Shown: in pieces, positions 27,434 to 36,849 of the stretch
Numbering within the stretch: the stretch's first letter is position 1
Layout of the letters: each line of letters opens with the position of its first letter
Assembly (NCBI RefSeq): GCF_003384935.1
Contig: NZ_QTTQ01000012.1
Span: 62,001 to 126,000, forward strand
Reading direction: 5' to 3'
Length of the DNA: 64,000 nt
Origin: Lutibacter oceani
GTDB lineage: Bacteria > Bacteroidota > Bacteroidia > Flavobacteriales > Flavobacteriaceae
Translations under genes and position numbers: made by a program
The notes under the pieces: model-generated
What the model was told of the DNA's origin: nothing
Databases searched by the model: none
What the model saw: the letters and a program-made list of their open reading frames with translations, nothing else

Positions 27434-27595
27434 ATATGAGTAACAATTTCTAATTTTATATTATAAATAAAAGGAATACTATGTTTTTAGTTACTCATTT
27501 GGGAAGTAATTGCTGGAAACTGTTTTAATATGTACCCCACAACATACTAAAATTAAATTGTTATGTAAAGGACTTTAAATTTAGTATTTCTTTTT

Positions 27596-28666
27596 TTATA
27601 AAACACGCAACATAATTTCAGCCTTTGCCACAGTTTCATCCCATTCATTTTTAGCGTTACTTTCTCCTGTAATACCTCCACCAATATAAAGTATTGCCTT
27701 ATTAGCAACTAGTTGCATACACCTCAAATTAACGACTAAATTGGTTGAATTATTTATATTTAATTCACCTAAATACCCCGAGTAAAAAGTTCTGTTATAA
27801 TTTTCTTTTTTTATAATAAAATCAGTAGCTATACTTCTTGGAATACCACAAATTGCAGGTGTTGGATGTAATGAATGAATTATATTTTCTAATAAATCGG
27901 ATGCTTTTAATTTGCCCAAAATATCAGTTCTTAAATGCACTAAACTTCCAGCTTTAACAGTATAAGGTCCCTCAACTTGCAAATGTTCAATTTTATCTAT
28001 TATATTTTCTAAAATAAAATCGGTAACAAATTGTTGTTCGTGTAGCTCTTTTTCTTGCCATTTAACACTTAAAGTTCCATTATACTTTTGTGTACCTGCA
28101 AGTGCCATTGTTTTTAAATTATCTTTTTCAATACTAATTAAACGCTCTGGTGTTGCTCCCATCCATAAGCCAATTTTTGGATGAAACCAACAATAAACAA
28201 ATGCATTTTTGTAATTATTCAGCATTTTTTTTAATACTTCAAATACATCTACATTTTTACAAGAAACAATTTCTTTTCTTGACAAAACAATTTTTTTAGC
28301 TCCATTATTTCTTATAAAATCTATTGCGTTTTGTACAATGTTTATATGTTGTTCTTTCTCATTTTCATCTTTCGCATTATTTATTTTTGAAATAGTTGAT
28401 TTTAGCTTAAAATCGTTTTTTATAGCACTTTGAAAAGATTCACAAGAATCATAAGGAAAAATAATTTTAGATTCACTTTTGCTAAAAGGTGAAAAAATAA
28501 ATCCTTTTTCTTTAAAAGACTTTAAAATAGATAGTTCTGCTGTTTTTTGACACAATGCAGAAATTTCAGTTTCGTTAGGTTTTCTGTAAACAACAAAAGG
28601 TAAATTAGTTTTATAAACTTTATGAACCTTCTCAAAAAAAGAATCGATATTATTTAATAATTCCAT
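27596..28666 (-). CDS. menF: Isochorismate synthase
   Basis: A 356-residue chorismate-binding enzyme that makes isochorismate for menaquinone. It carries KIVLSRKEIV (about 127-136), MALAGTQKYNG, the HEQQFVTDFI segment and the C-terminal LHPTPAICGIPRSIA, all typical of isochorismate synthase in Bacteroidota. It could in principle serve a siderophore pathway, but the men genes around make menaquinone the likely role. Its ATG overlaps the stop of the upstream hydrolase (TAATG), so the two are translationally coupled. Confidence 0.93.
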   Translation of the reverse strand: MELLNNIDSFFEKVHKVYKTNLPFVVYRKPNETEISALCQKTAELSILKSFKEKGFIFSPFSKSESKIIFPYDSCESFQSAIKNDFKLKSTISKINNAKDENEKEQHINIVQNAIDFIRNNGAKKIVLSRKEIVSCKNVDVFEVLKKMLNNYKNAFVYCWFHPKIGLWMGATPERLISIEKDNLKTMALAGTQKYNGTLSVKWQEKELHEQQFVTDFILENIIDKIEHLQVEGPYTVKAGSLVHLRTDILGKLKASDLLENIIHSLHPTPAICGIPRSIATDFIIKKENYNRTFYSGYLGELNINNSTNLVVNLRCMQLVANKAILYIGGGITGESNAKNEWDETVAKAEIMLRVL

Positions 28667-29526
28667 TAATTTAATTGTTGCATTAAACTATTTTTAATTT
28701 CGTTAAAATGAGTCCAAACCAAACCGTGACCAGCACCATTCAAAGTTAACAATTCAAACTGTGGTGAAGAAAATTTTTCATTTAAAATTAATGAATTTTC
28801 ATAAGGAACTATCCAATCTTTATTACCGTGAATACTTAAAATTTTGGAAGGAGTTTCATTCCAATTATTTTCAAATTTTATCAAATCTGATTTATGAGAT
28901 ATTTTTTCTTTTGATGCTGCTTTCCAAACTTTAGGTAGCAACCAATTAGTTAACTTCCACTTATAAAAATTTAAAGCCCAAGGCATAAATTCAGCTTTTG
29001 AATAAACAGCCGGAGCCAGCAATATAATTTTTTTATATTCTTTTTTTGAAGCCAATACAATTGAACCACCATATGAATAGCCAACCAAAATTGTTTTTGA
29101 ACCAGCTAAATTTTTAGTTAAATCTTCTAACATTTCAGTTTCAAAAGCAATGGATTCCTGAACATCTCCAGTTAGTTTTTCTCCATAACCAATTCTATCA
29201 TAAGAAATTAAATTAGCTTTTGAGTGTAACTCGGCATCAAACATATATTTTTTAAAATCTAAACATGAACCTACAGAACCATGTACAAAAACAATAGTTG
29301 CTTTTGAAGTGTCAATTTCTTTTTGGGTTGTTAATACACGATATTTAAAATTTTTATATGCTAAATAGTTAATATAAATTGAAGTGTTATTTTCAGAAAA
29401 ATCTTCCTTAATTTTTTCATCAGATTTTGGTGTAGAAAAACGGTAAAAAAGTACAATTAAAACACTAAGCAGTAAAAATAAACCAATGCCAATAACCTTT
29501 GCAATTATCTTAATTCTTTTCCGCAT
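28666..29526 (-). CDS. Membrane-anchored alpha/beta hydrolase in the men operon
   Basis: A 286-residue alpha/beta hydrolase with one N-terminal transmembrane helix (about 8-29). The nucleophile elbow is GYSYGGS, the oxyanion region VFVHGSVGS, and the end has a catalytic His in GAGHGLVW. It lies between the MenI-like thioesterase and menF in one operon. MenH (SHCHC synthase) is an alpha/beta hydrolase, so this could fill that step, but MenH is soluble and a membrane anchor makes a lipase or esterase role equally possible. Confidence 0.75.
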   Translation of the reverse strand: MRKRIKIIAKVIGIGLFLLLSVLIVLFYRFSTPKSDEKIKEDFSENNTSIYINYLAYKNFKYRVLTTQKEIDTSKATIVFVHGSVGSCLDFKKYMFDAELHSKANLISYDRIGYGEKLTGDVQESIAFETEMLEDLTKNLAGSKTILVGYSYGGSIVLASKKEYKKIILLAPAVYSKAEFMPWALNFYKWKLTNWLLPKVWKAASKEKISHKSDLIKFENNWNETPSKILSIHGNKDWIVPYENSLILNEKFSSPQFELLTLNGAGHGLVWTHFNEIKNSLMQQLN

Positions 29527-29529
29527 ACA

Positions 29530-29949
29530 TTATTTTTTAGCTAAAATATAATTGGTTATTTTACAAATAGAAATAACTCTACCTCTATCATCTTCAATTT
29601 TAATTTCAACTAAATGTATTGTTTTCCCTTTATGAATTATTTTTGCTGTGGCTGTAACTTTACCCTTTCTTACGCTTCGTAAATGATTTGCTGAAAATTC
29701 AATTCCACGCACAGAATATTTATCCATATCAATTGCCAGCATAGAACAAGGACTTCCAACACTTTCTGCCAAAGCCATAGTTGCACCACCATTTAAAATT
29801 CCATCTGGTTGGTGTACTCTATAATCTACAGGCATTGTAGCTACTAAAAAATCTTCACCAAAATCGGTGTATTTTATGTTTAAAGTTTCATTTAATGTGT
29901 TTTCACACATTTTATTTAACATATTTAAAGTTGCTTCTCTAGAATTCAT
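29530..29949 (-). CDS. Hotdog thioesterase, MenI-like
   Basis: A 139-residue hotdog-fold thioesterase with the pattern VDYRVHQPDGILNGGATMALAES, which closely follows E. coli YdiI/MenI (HGGAS…LAES with the catalytic Glu). MenI hydrolyses 1,4-dihydroxy-2-naphthoyl-CoA in menaquinone synthesis. It heads the operon thioesterase-hydrolase-menF, with 3 bases to the next gene, which supports that role. A general acyl-CoA thioesterase of the PaaI type is the alternative. Confidence 0.8.
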   Translation of the reverse strand: MNSREATLNMLNKMCENTLNETLNIKYTDFGEDFLVATMPVDYRVHQPDGILNGGATMALAESVGSPCSMLAIDMDKYSVRGIEFSANHLRSVRKGKVTATAKIIHKGKTIHLVEIKIEDDRGRVISICKITNYILAKK

Positions 29950-29995
29950 AATTAAAAAGTTGGTTGGTAAAAATAAGAATTAAAACTTTAAATAC

Positions 29996-30003
29996 TACCT
30001 TTG
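29996..30003 (+). promoter_or_regulatory. -7 promoter box for the PRiA4-type gene
   Basis: TACCTTTG matches TAnnTTTG. It lies 23 bases ahead of the ATG at 30027 and just 8 bases ahead of an in-frame TTG at 30012, so the ATG is the better start. Confidence 0.65.
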
Positions 30004-30026
30004 CATTTTAATTGTATACAATAAAA

Positions 30027-30530
30027 ATGGCCTATAAAATTAGAGTTATATTAGATGTTGAAAAAGATGTTTTTCGAGACATTATTGTAAATGAGTCTAT
30101 TAATTTAGAAGAATTACATTTTACAATAGCAAAATCGTTTGGTTTTAAAGGTCAGGAAATGGCTTCTTTTTATTTAACCGATGATTCTTGGGAACAAGGT
30201 GAAGAAATTCCATTGTTTGATATGTCTGAAGATGAAAACTCATTTTCAATGACCAATTGCCTAACTTCAATGGTTTTAAAAAAGGTAGGTGACAAACTAA
30301 TTTACATCTACGATTTCTTTTCCATGTGGACCTTTTTTGTTGAATTATCTGAAATTATTGATGATTATGAAGAAGATTTACCAGTAATTGCACTTTCATT
30401 TGGAAATACACCTGATGAAGCTCCTGAAAAACAATTTATTGGGTCTCAATCTAATGAAGATAATTATGACGCCTTTGATGATGAAAGTAATTTCGAAAAC
30501 TTAGACGATATTGATTTTGATAATTATTAA
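30027..30530 (+). CDS. PRiA4_ORF3-like (plasmid pRiA4b ORF-3 family) protein
   Basis: About 167 residues. The N-terminal 130 residues follow the plasmid pRiA4b ORF-3 family: YKIRVILDVEKDVFRDIIVN, then LEELHFTIAKSFGF and a later Asp/Glu-rich tail (DDIDFDNY). The family is found both in IS element passengers and as free chromosomal genes, and its biochemical role is unknown. No transposase or inverted repeats are nearby. The GNAT gene begins 4 bases after its stop and is in the same operon. Confidence 0.8.
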   Translation: MAYKIRVILDVEKDVFRDIIVNESINLEELHFTIAKSFGFKGQEMASFYLTDDSWEQGEEIPLFDMSEDENSFSMTNCLTSMVLKKVGDKLIYIYDFFSMWTFFVELSEIIDDYEEDLPVIALSFGNTPDEAPEKQFIGSQSNEDNYDAFDDESNFENLDDIDFDNY

Positions 30531-30534
30531 TTAA

Positions 30535-30993
30535 ATGATTTTTAGAAAAGCCACTAAAAATGACGTACCACAAATTGTAAAATTATTGGTAACAGATAAA
30601 TTAGGTAAATTAAGAGAAAATTATAACAATCCCTTACCTACTTATTATTACAATGCTTTTGACTTTATTAATAAAGATGTAAATCAGGAATTAATGGTTG
30701 TTGAAAACCAAGAAGATCCAAAAATTTTAGCATCATTTCAACTTACTTTTATTCCTTACTTAAGTTATAGAGGAAGTCTTAGGGCACAAATAGAAAATGT
30801 AATGGTTAGAGAGGATTTAAGGGGACAAGGTATTGGCAAACAAATTTTTGAATGGGCAATTATTAGAGCCAAAGAGCGAAAAGCACACGTTTTACAACTA
30901 ACAAGTGACAAACTTAGACCTAGAGCCATTAAATTTTATAAAAACTTAGGTTTTGTAGCCACACATGAAGGTATGAAACTGCATTTTAAATAA
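30535..30993 (+). CDS. GNAT family N-acetyltransferase
   Basis: A 152-residue GCN5-type acetyltransferase. The acetyl-CoA loop is VREDLRGQGIGKQIFEWAI (about 95-113), followed by HVLQLTSDKLRPRAIKFYKNLGF, the C-terminal family signature. The substrate is unknown. It follows the PRiA4-type gene with 4 bases between. Confidence 0.87.
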   Translation: MIFRKATKNDVPQIVKLLVTDKLGKLRENYNNPLPTYYYNAFDFINKDVNQELMVVENQEDPKILASFQLTFIPYLSYRGSLRAQIENVMVREDLRGQGIGKQIFEWAIIRAKERKAHVLQLTSDKLRPRAIKFYKNLGFVATHEGMKLHFK

Positions 30994-31002
30994 ACACTTT
31001 TA

Positions 31003-32073
31003 TTACTCTGGTCTTATAATATAAGTATTTACATTTTCGTAATTTCTGGTAACAAAATCAAAAGCTACTTTTAAAATTTCTCCCATAGTATTGCACTTTT
31101 TAAAGTCTTTGTCTTTAGTATATTCAACCAAATCCATTTTTAACTGCTTAATTTTTTCTGGAGTAGAAATTCCATCATTTATCATACAGGCTAATAAATC
31201 GTTAACTCTTTCTTGAGAACCCTTAAGTCTACGAGCAATTGCAGAACGTTCTTCTTTTTTATATTGCTCTACAGATTCATTTTGTAAATTATCAGAAACC
31301 ATTTTTACAAAAGGGTAATTTTCTTTAAAAAACTGTGGAAAATAAACTTTTAAATTACCTTCAAAACTTTGCTGATCAAAATCCATAGCTCTTATTCTGT
31401 ATTCCACTTGATCAAAATCGTAAGAAGCAACAATTACATAGTTATACGAACGCATATCTCCTAATAAACGAATCATACAACGTTCATTAAATTTTACAAA
31501 TTCTTTTGAAAGTCTTTTCAGTCCCCTCGTGGAAACTGTTTTTAAATTTTCAGCTAAAAACTGATCACCAGGAATTCCCAATACGTGCTCTTCAATAAGC
31601 GTATCTTTATAAACTAAAAAGTTAATATTATTTGGCGACAAAATGTGTTCAAGCTCTAAACCATAAACTCTTGAAGCATCCGCTTTTTTAATATATAAAT
31701 AGGTATGGTTATCATTTAAAATATTTCTTATTTTAATTCTAAATGGCTTCGAATTTCCAAAGGTGCAATAGTCTATAGCATCTACAGTTAAAAAGGGTAA
31801 AGAATCTTCACTACCATCCCCATGCAAAATTAAATACATCCGTTTTAAACTTAAATCAATTTCTTCCCGTTCGTGTTCAGCATAATAAACGCGCACCCAT
31901 AAAGTATCTTCACCATTTTTATCATACACCACAATTGCACCTGCAAAACGCAACAAATCATCATAAAAAACAGGAATTTTAATATTTCTATTGTACTCCG
32001 TTAAATAATCATACAGCTGTTGATTGATTGGAAATGCGGGTTTTTTTTGTGAAATTAATTTTTGTTCTTCCAT
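31003..32073 (-). CDS. Conserved hypothetical protein of about 356 residues
   Basis: A soluble protein with a strand-rich N-terminal half and a helical C-terminus (KKEERSAIARRLKGSQERVND…). I do not recognise a domain. I start it at 32073 (MEEQKL) and not at the longer TTG frame (32118), because a TAnnTTTG box at 32094-32101 lies inside the longer reading. No lipid, DNA or metal motif is visible. It is convergent with the GNAT gene and divergent from the ABC transporter. Confidence 0.6.
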   Translation of the reverse strand: MEEQKLISQKKPAFPINQQLYDYLTEYNRNIKIPVFYDDLLRFAGAIVVYDKNGEDTLWVRVYYAEHEREEIDLSLKRMYLILHGDGSEDSLPFLTVDAIDYCTFGNSKPFRIKIRNILNDNHTYLYIKKADASRVYGLELEHILSPNNINFLVYKDTLIEEHVLGIPGDQFLAENLKTVSTRGLKRLSKEFVKFNERCMIRLLGDMRSYNYVIVASYDFDQVEYRIRAMDFDQQSFEGNLKVYFPQFFKENYPFVKMVSDNLQNESVEQYKKEERSAIARRLKGSQERVNDLLACMINDGISTPEKIKQLKMDLVEYTKDKDFKKCNTMGEILKVAFDFVTRNYENVNTYIIRPE

Positions 32074-32093
32074 TTTTAAACTCTTGTAAAATT

Positions 32094-32101
32094 CAAATTT
32101 A
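32094..32101 (-). promoter_or_regulatory. -7 promoter box for the 356-residue hypothetical gene
   Basis: Minus strand TAAATTTG matches TAnnTTTG, 20 bases ahead of the ATG at 32073. Confidence 0.6.
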
Positions 32102-32162
32102 GTATATTGCTGTAACAAAATTCAAAAATCATCGTCTTAATTTTATACTAAACTAATTAATA

Positions 32163-33062
32163 TTGGAAACAATTCTCTCGATAAAAAATCTCGATAAAAA
32201 ATTCGGAAATATTCACGCAGTAAATAATTTATCTTTTGATATTAAAAAAGGTAATGTTTATGGCATTTTAGGTCCTAATGGAAGTGGAAAATCGACCACA
32301 TTAGGTATTATATTAAATGTTGTAAATAAAACTTCAGGCGAATTTAGTTGGTTTGATGGCAATTTATCCACACACCAAGCATTAAAAAAAGTAGGAGCTA
32401 TTATAGAACGACCTAATTTTTATCCTTATATGACAGCTATTCAAAATTTGAAATTAGTTTGTAAAATAAAGGAAATTCCGTTTACTAAAATTGAAGAAAA
32501 ACTAAAAACTGTTAATTTATTTGAACGTAGAAATAGCAAATTTAAAACCTATTCTTTAGGTATGAAACAGCGTTTGGCAATAGCTTCTGCCCTGTTAAAT
32601 GATCCTGAAATTTTAATTTTAGATGAACCAACCAATGGTTTAGATCCACAAGGAATTCACGAAATTCGACAAATTATTAAAGATATTGCTGCAAACGGAA
32701 CCACTATTTTATTAGCTTCACATTTATTAGACGAAGTAGAGAAAGTGTGTACACATGTGGTTGTAATAAGAGAAGGTATTAAATTATATTCAGGTAGCGT
32801 TGATGAAATGACAGCTTCACACGGTTTATTCGAATTAAAAGTAGCATCTGGTGAAGAGAAACTTCTTGAATTGTTATCTGACTTTGAAGGAATAGCAAGT
32901 ACAAAATTAGAAGAAGATAAAATTATTGCTACCTTAAATAAACCAATTTCAGCAGCAGAAATTAATAATTATTTGTTTGATAATGGTGTTGTTTTATCGC
33001 ATTTGGTAAAACGTAAACCAAGTTTAGAACAACAATTTTTAACACTAACCAACAATAAATAA
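32163..33062 (+). CDS. ABC transporter ATP-binding protein
   Basis: A 299-residue ATPase of the drug/bacitracin-export type. Walker A is GPNGSGKST, the signature is YSLGMKQRLAIASALL and Walker B is ILILDEPTNGLDP, followed by the H-loop LASHLLDEVEKV. It begins with TTG, with no upstream ATG in frame, and the family N-terminus fits (ETILSIKNLDKKFG). Its permease partner begins 2 bases after the stop. Confidence 0.92.
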   Translation: METILSIKNLDKKFGNIHAVNNLSFDIKKGNVYGILGPNGSGKSTTLGIILNVVNKTSGEFSWFDGNLSTHQALKKVGAIIERPNFYPYMTAIQNLKLVCKIKEIPFTKIEEKLKTVNLFERRNSKFKTYSLGMKQRLAIASALLNDPEILILDEPTNGLDPQGIHEIRQIIKDIAANGTTILLASHLLDEVEKVCTHVVVIREGIKLYSGSVDEMTASHGLFELKVASGEEKLLELLSDFEGIASTKLEEDKIIATLNKPISAAEINNYLFDNGVVLSHLVKRKPSLEQQFLTLTNNK

Positions 33063-33064
33063 TA

Positions 33065-33910
33065 ATGTTAAGACTACTAAATATAGAAATCCATAAACTA
33101 AAATATAATAGAGCAAGTAGAGTTTTAATTCTTATCTATTTTATTTTATTAACTTCAATTGCACTTATTGCAGCAATTAAATTTGATATTGGTCCCATTC
33201 AGTTTCATTTAGCTGAACAAGGAATTTTCAATTTCCCTTATATTTGGCATTTCAATACCTATATGGCTGCCATTTTCAAATTCTTTTTGTTATTGGTTAT
33301 TGTTTCTATGATGGCTAACGAATACAGTAACAAAACATTAAAACAAAATTTAATAGATGGTTTAAGCAAAAAAGAATTTATTCTTTCAAAATTTTACACG
33401 GTAATTGCGCTTGCTTTTATTTCAACCTTTTTTGTTTTTATTGTTTCAATAATTTTAGGATATAGTTATTCAGATTTTAACGAATTTTCAATTGTAACAA
33501 CAGATTTAGAATACTTATTAGCGTTTTTTATAAAATTAGTAGGCTTCTTTTCTTTCGGTCTTTTTATGGGTATTTTAGTTAAACGCTCAGCATTTGCAGT
33601 TGGCGGAATTCTTGTTTGGTTTTTTGGCGAAAGTATTTTGAAAGGTTATTTGTTTTGGCAATTTAAAGATGCAAGTGATACAACTGAAAGAGTAAATAGT
33701 ATTATGCAATTTCTTCCGTTAGAATCTATTTCAAACTTAATAAAAGAACCTTTTACACGTTTAAGCGCCGTAAAAACTGTTGCTAAACAAGTTGGTGAAG
33801 ATTTATCTAAAGATTTTTCAGTACAAACATCAGATTTAATAATTGTTTTGGTATGGATTGCCATATTCATTTACTTATCATACGCTTTATTAAAAAAGAG
33901 AGATTTATAA
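33065..33910 (+). CDS. ABC transporter permease subunit
   Basis: A 281-residue integral membrane protein with about six helices (segments near 17-38, 70-86, 112-132, 155-190 and 258-276), typical of ABC-2-type permeases paired with a single ATPase. No substrate can be named; exporters of this shape carry lipids, peptides or drugs. The gene ends in a hairpin that includes its stop codon. Confidence 0.88.
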   Translation: MLRLLNIEIHKLKYNRASRVLILIYFILLTSIALIAAIKFDIGPIQFHLAEQGIFNFPYIWHFNTYMAAIFKFFLLLVIVSMMANEYSNKTLKQNLIDGLSKKEFILSKFYTVIALAFISTFFVFIVSIILGYSYSDFNEFSIVTTDLEYLLAFFIKLVGFFSFGLFMGILVKRSAFAVGGILVWFFGESILKGYLFWQFKDASDTTERVNSIMQFLPLESISNLIKEPFTRLSAVKTVAKQVGEDLSKDFSVQTSDLIIVLVWIAIFIYLSYALLKKRDL

Positions 33911-33966
33911 AATTATAAATCTCTAAAGTTTTAAACCTCAATAGCGTCAATAGTTATTGAGGTTTA
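33899..33966 (+). terminator. Two stacked hairpins after the ABC permease
   Basis: A perfect 12-base stem (AGAGATTTATAA at 33899 with its complement at 33913-33924) includes the permease stop codon. A second perfect 12-base stem follows (TAAACCTCAATA at 33932-33943 with TATTGAGGTTTA at 33955-33966). The T-tails are weak. The second ends 13 bases before the next promoter box. Confidence 0.6.
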
Positions 33967-33978
33967 CTAAGTTATTTA

Positions 33979-33986
33979 TATATTTG
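33979..33986 (+). promoter_or_regulatory. -7 promoter box for the T9SS type B gene
   Basis: TATATTTG matches TAnnTTTG and ends 2 bases before the ATG at 33988. This makes the ATG at 34009 (MKKLIGF…) the proper start. Confidence 0.65.
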
Positions 33987-34008
33987 AATGGTTATATTTA
34001 AACTTAGT

Positions 34009-36849
34009 ATGAAAAAATTAATAGGCTTCATTTTTTTTTGTTCCTTTTCTCTTTTATATGCTCAAGGTGAAGCAAATACCTGGTATTTTGGTGAAAAAGC
34101 AGGGCTTGATTTTAATACAGGAGACCCTGTTGCAATTTCAGATGGAAAATTAAATACACGTGAGGGTTGCTCATCTTTTTCTGATGCTCAAGGTAATTTA
34201 CTTTTTTATTCAGACGGATCTACGGTTTGGAATAAAAATCATAACCCTATGCCAAATGGCACTTTTTTAAAAGGAGATGCTTCAAGTTCTCAATCAGCTA
34301 TGATAATTCCAAAACCAAACAGTACTACAGAATATTATTTGTTTACTGTAGGAGCAAGAGTCAGTGGAGGTGAATACGGTTTTTATTATTATACAATAGA
34401 TATGAACGCCAATGGTGGCTTAGGAGATGTCACTATTGGTCCCGTTGATTTAAATGAAGGAAGAGCAGGTGAATGGTCTGAAAAAGTTGCTGCAATTAAT
34501 GGTGAAGAGTGCGAAACTTTTTGGGTTATCTCTTATGTTAGCAATCAATTTAAAGCATATAAAGTAACTGAAAATGGAGTCGCAGTTACTCCTGTAACAT
34601 CAACTGTAAACTATTTTGCTGAAGACAGAAGAGGCTATTTAAAAATTTCCCCAGATGGTAAAAAAATTGCAATTGCACACATGTCAGATAGAAGGTTTAT
34701 TTTATATGATTTTAACAATGCAACTGGTGTAGTTTCAAACCAACAAATTTTAGATCTTATAGCTCCTGGAAATGCACCTTATGGAGCTGAATTTTCTGGA
34801 AATGGAGAAAAATTATATGTTACAGCTTCAAACGATTTTTATAGTGAAGATCCTGCAGAATTTAATAATCCTAATAATCAGTTTTCTACCTTATATCAAT
34901 TTGATATTACAAAACAAAGTACTACAGCAATAAACAATTCAAGAGTTGTTTTAGATTCTCAAAACCTTTATAGAGGAGCATTACAATTAGGTCCAGATCA
35001 AAAAATTTATAGGGCAATGTCTTCTTCCTATAGTACAGGTTTACCCTTTTTAAGTGTAATTGAAAACCCTGAAAACGATGGCTTAAATTGTAATTATAAA
35101 AATAATGTAATAAACTTAGGTTCAAATAAATCTACACAAGGACTTCCTCCTTTTATTGCTTCTATTTTTTATCTTATAGAAATTACAAATGAAGTTAGCG
35201 ATGAAGTAATCACTAATCAAACCATAAAATTATGTACTGGTAACAATTATACCTTTAAATCTGAGATTTTGCCCGGAAGCCCTGTTTACAATTGGAAATT
35301 TAAAGATTCTATAATAAGTAATTCAACAACAATTACATTAACAAATATTGAAAAACAAAATGCTGGATTGTATCAATTGGAAGTTGATTTAGTGGATGAA
35401 TGCGGTAAATCAATCTTATATCAAGGTAAATTTGAAGTTGAAGTTTACGACCCTCCTGTTGCCCCGGAAAACATTATTTATGACCAATGTGATATTGATG
35501 CAAATAGCTTAGACGGTATTACACTTTTTAATTTAGAAACAAAAATTCCAGAAATTACAAATAACAACTCAAATTTAGAGGTCACATTTTATGATTCTGA
35601 AATTAGTTTTAACAATAATAATCCAATATTAAGTGCTTCTGAATATATTTCAGCAACAAACCCAAATCTTATATTTAAAATTACTGACAAAAGAACTGAT
35701 TGTTTTAATATCGGTACTATGGAGTTAAATGCCTATCCTACAAGTTTAGACACTTATAACACTTTATATATTTGCGAAAATGATTTAGGAATTGGAACCG
35801 AATCAAGTATTGGAAGCGGTGAAGGCACTTTTGATTTTGAAGCTAAAAGAGATGAAATAAACACTCTATTTTCCAATTATAATATTGTTGTTGAATTTTA
35901 TGAAAACTCTCAAGATGCCCAATTACAAGTTAATAAAATAACTGGCACAAATAATTATTCAAATACTGAAATTTATGTGCGAATTTCTAATAAGGACAAT
36001 AACAATTGTATTTCAGCAGGAAAATTCAACTTGGTGGTTAACCAAATTCCTGAACCAAATAGTGTTGATGAAATTGTGATTTTATGCATTGGAAATATTG
36101 AAGATACTCCTCGTCCTTATTCTGTAGCTTTAGATGGAAATACTTATGTTCAGGGTGATAAATATCAATGGTATTTAAATAAGCAACCACTTACAGTAGA
36201 TGCTACAAATCCTATTTATTTTGCAAAAGAAGCAGGTTTTTATGAAGTAGAAGTTCTTAGGGATTTTGAAAATGACTCCAATAATATGGAAGATAATAGT
36301 ACCTGTATCGGTTTCAGTAATTTTGTTGTAATAACATCTAATATTCCTGTAATTTATCCTGAAAATATAATTATTACAGATGATTCAAACAATAATACTA
36401 TTACTATAAACAACAATGAATTAGGTATTGGAGATTATGAATATACACTAAATGACTTTTATGGTGAATACCAAGATGAGCCCTATTTTGAAAATGTCCC
36501 TGCAGGAATACATACTATTTATGTTAGAGATAAAAACGGTTGTGGTTTTAGTCAGCTTGAAGTATCTGTTTTAGGGTTTCCAAAATTCTTTACACCTAAT
36601 AATGATGGAATAAATGATACTTGGAGAATTCCTGGTGCAAATAGTAATTTTTACCCTTCTTCTAACATTTATATTTTTGATAGGTTTGGTAAATTTATAA
36701 CTTCATTAAACCCTAATAATATTGGATGGGATGGTACTTTAAACGGAAAGTATTTACCATCAACAGATTATTGGTATTCTGTTGAACTTAAAGATCAACA
36801 AGGAAATACTCGAATTAAAAAAGGGCATTTTAGTTTAATTAGAAGGTAA
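34009..36849 (+). CDS. Secreted protein with T9SS type B (gliding-motility C-terminal) sorting domain
   Basis: A 946-residue exported protein. Signal peptide MKKLIGFIFFCSFSLLYAQ. Residues about 20-380 have repeated YxF/WD-like strands of a beta-propeller (for example NTWYFGEKAGLDFN, LRISPDGKKIAIAHMSD-like repeats), followed by Ig/PKD-like segments. The C-terminal 90 residues are a CHU_C domain: FPKFFTPNNDGINDTWRI, IYIFDRFGKF, GWDGTLNGKYLPSTDYWYSV, ending in basic residues. That domain targets proteins for secretion by the type IX system to the cell surface. Ligand unknown. Confidence 0.85.
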   Translation: MKKLIGFIFFCSFSLLYAQGEANTWYFGEKAGLDFNTGDPVAISDGKLNTREGCSSFSDAQGNLLFYSDGSTVWNKNHNPMPNGTFLKGDASSSQSAMIIPKPNSTTEYYLFTVGARVSGGEYGFYYYTIDMNANGGLGDVTIGPVDLNEGRAGEWSEKVAAINGEECETFWVISYVSNQFKAYKVTENGVAVTPVTSTVNYFAEDRRGYLKISPDGKKIAIAHMSDRRFILYDFNNATGVVSNQQILDLIAPGNAPYGAEFSGNGEKLYVTASNDFYSEDPAEFNNPNNQFSTLYQFDITKQSTTAINNSRVVLDSQNLYRGALQLGPDQKIYRAMSSSYSTGLPFLSVIENPENDGLNCNYKNNVINLGSNKSTQGLPPFIASIFYLIEITNEVSDEVITNQTIKLCTGNNYTFKSEILPGSPVYNWKFKDSIISNSTTITLTNIEKQNAGLYQLEVDLVDECGKSILYQGKFEVEVYDPPVAPENIIYDQCDIDANSLDGITLFNLETKIPEITNNNSNLEVTFYDSEISFNNNNPILSASEYISATNPNLIFKITDKRTDCFNIGTMELNAYPTSLDTYNTLYICENDLGIGTESSIGSGEGTFDFEAKRDEINTLFSNYNIVVEFYENSQDAQLQVNKITGTNNYSNTEIYVRISNKDNNNCISAGKFNLVVNQIPEPNSVDEIVILCIGNIEDTPRPYSVALDGNTYVQGDKYQWYLNKQPLTVDATNPIYFAKEAGFYEVEVLRDFENDSNNMEDNSTCIGFSNFVVITSNIPVIYPENIIITDDSNNNTITINNNELGIGDYEYTLNDFYGEYQDEPYFENVPAGIHTIYVRDKNGCGFSQLEVSVLGFPKFFTPNNDGINDTWRIPGANSNFYPSSNIYIFDRFGKFITSLNPNNIGWDGTLNGKYLPSTDYWYSVELKDQQGNTRIKKGHFSLIRR

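Noticed and set aside
30027-30530. Possible insertion sequence because of the PRiA4_ORF3 family gene
   Set aside because: No transposase, no terminal inverted repeats and no target-site duplication nearby; chromosomal members of this family are common.
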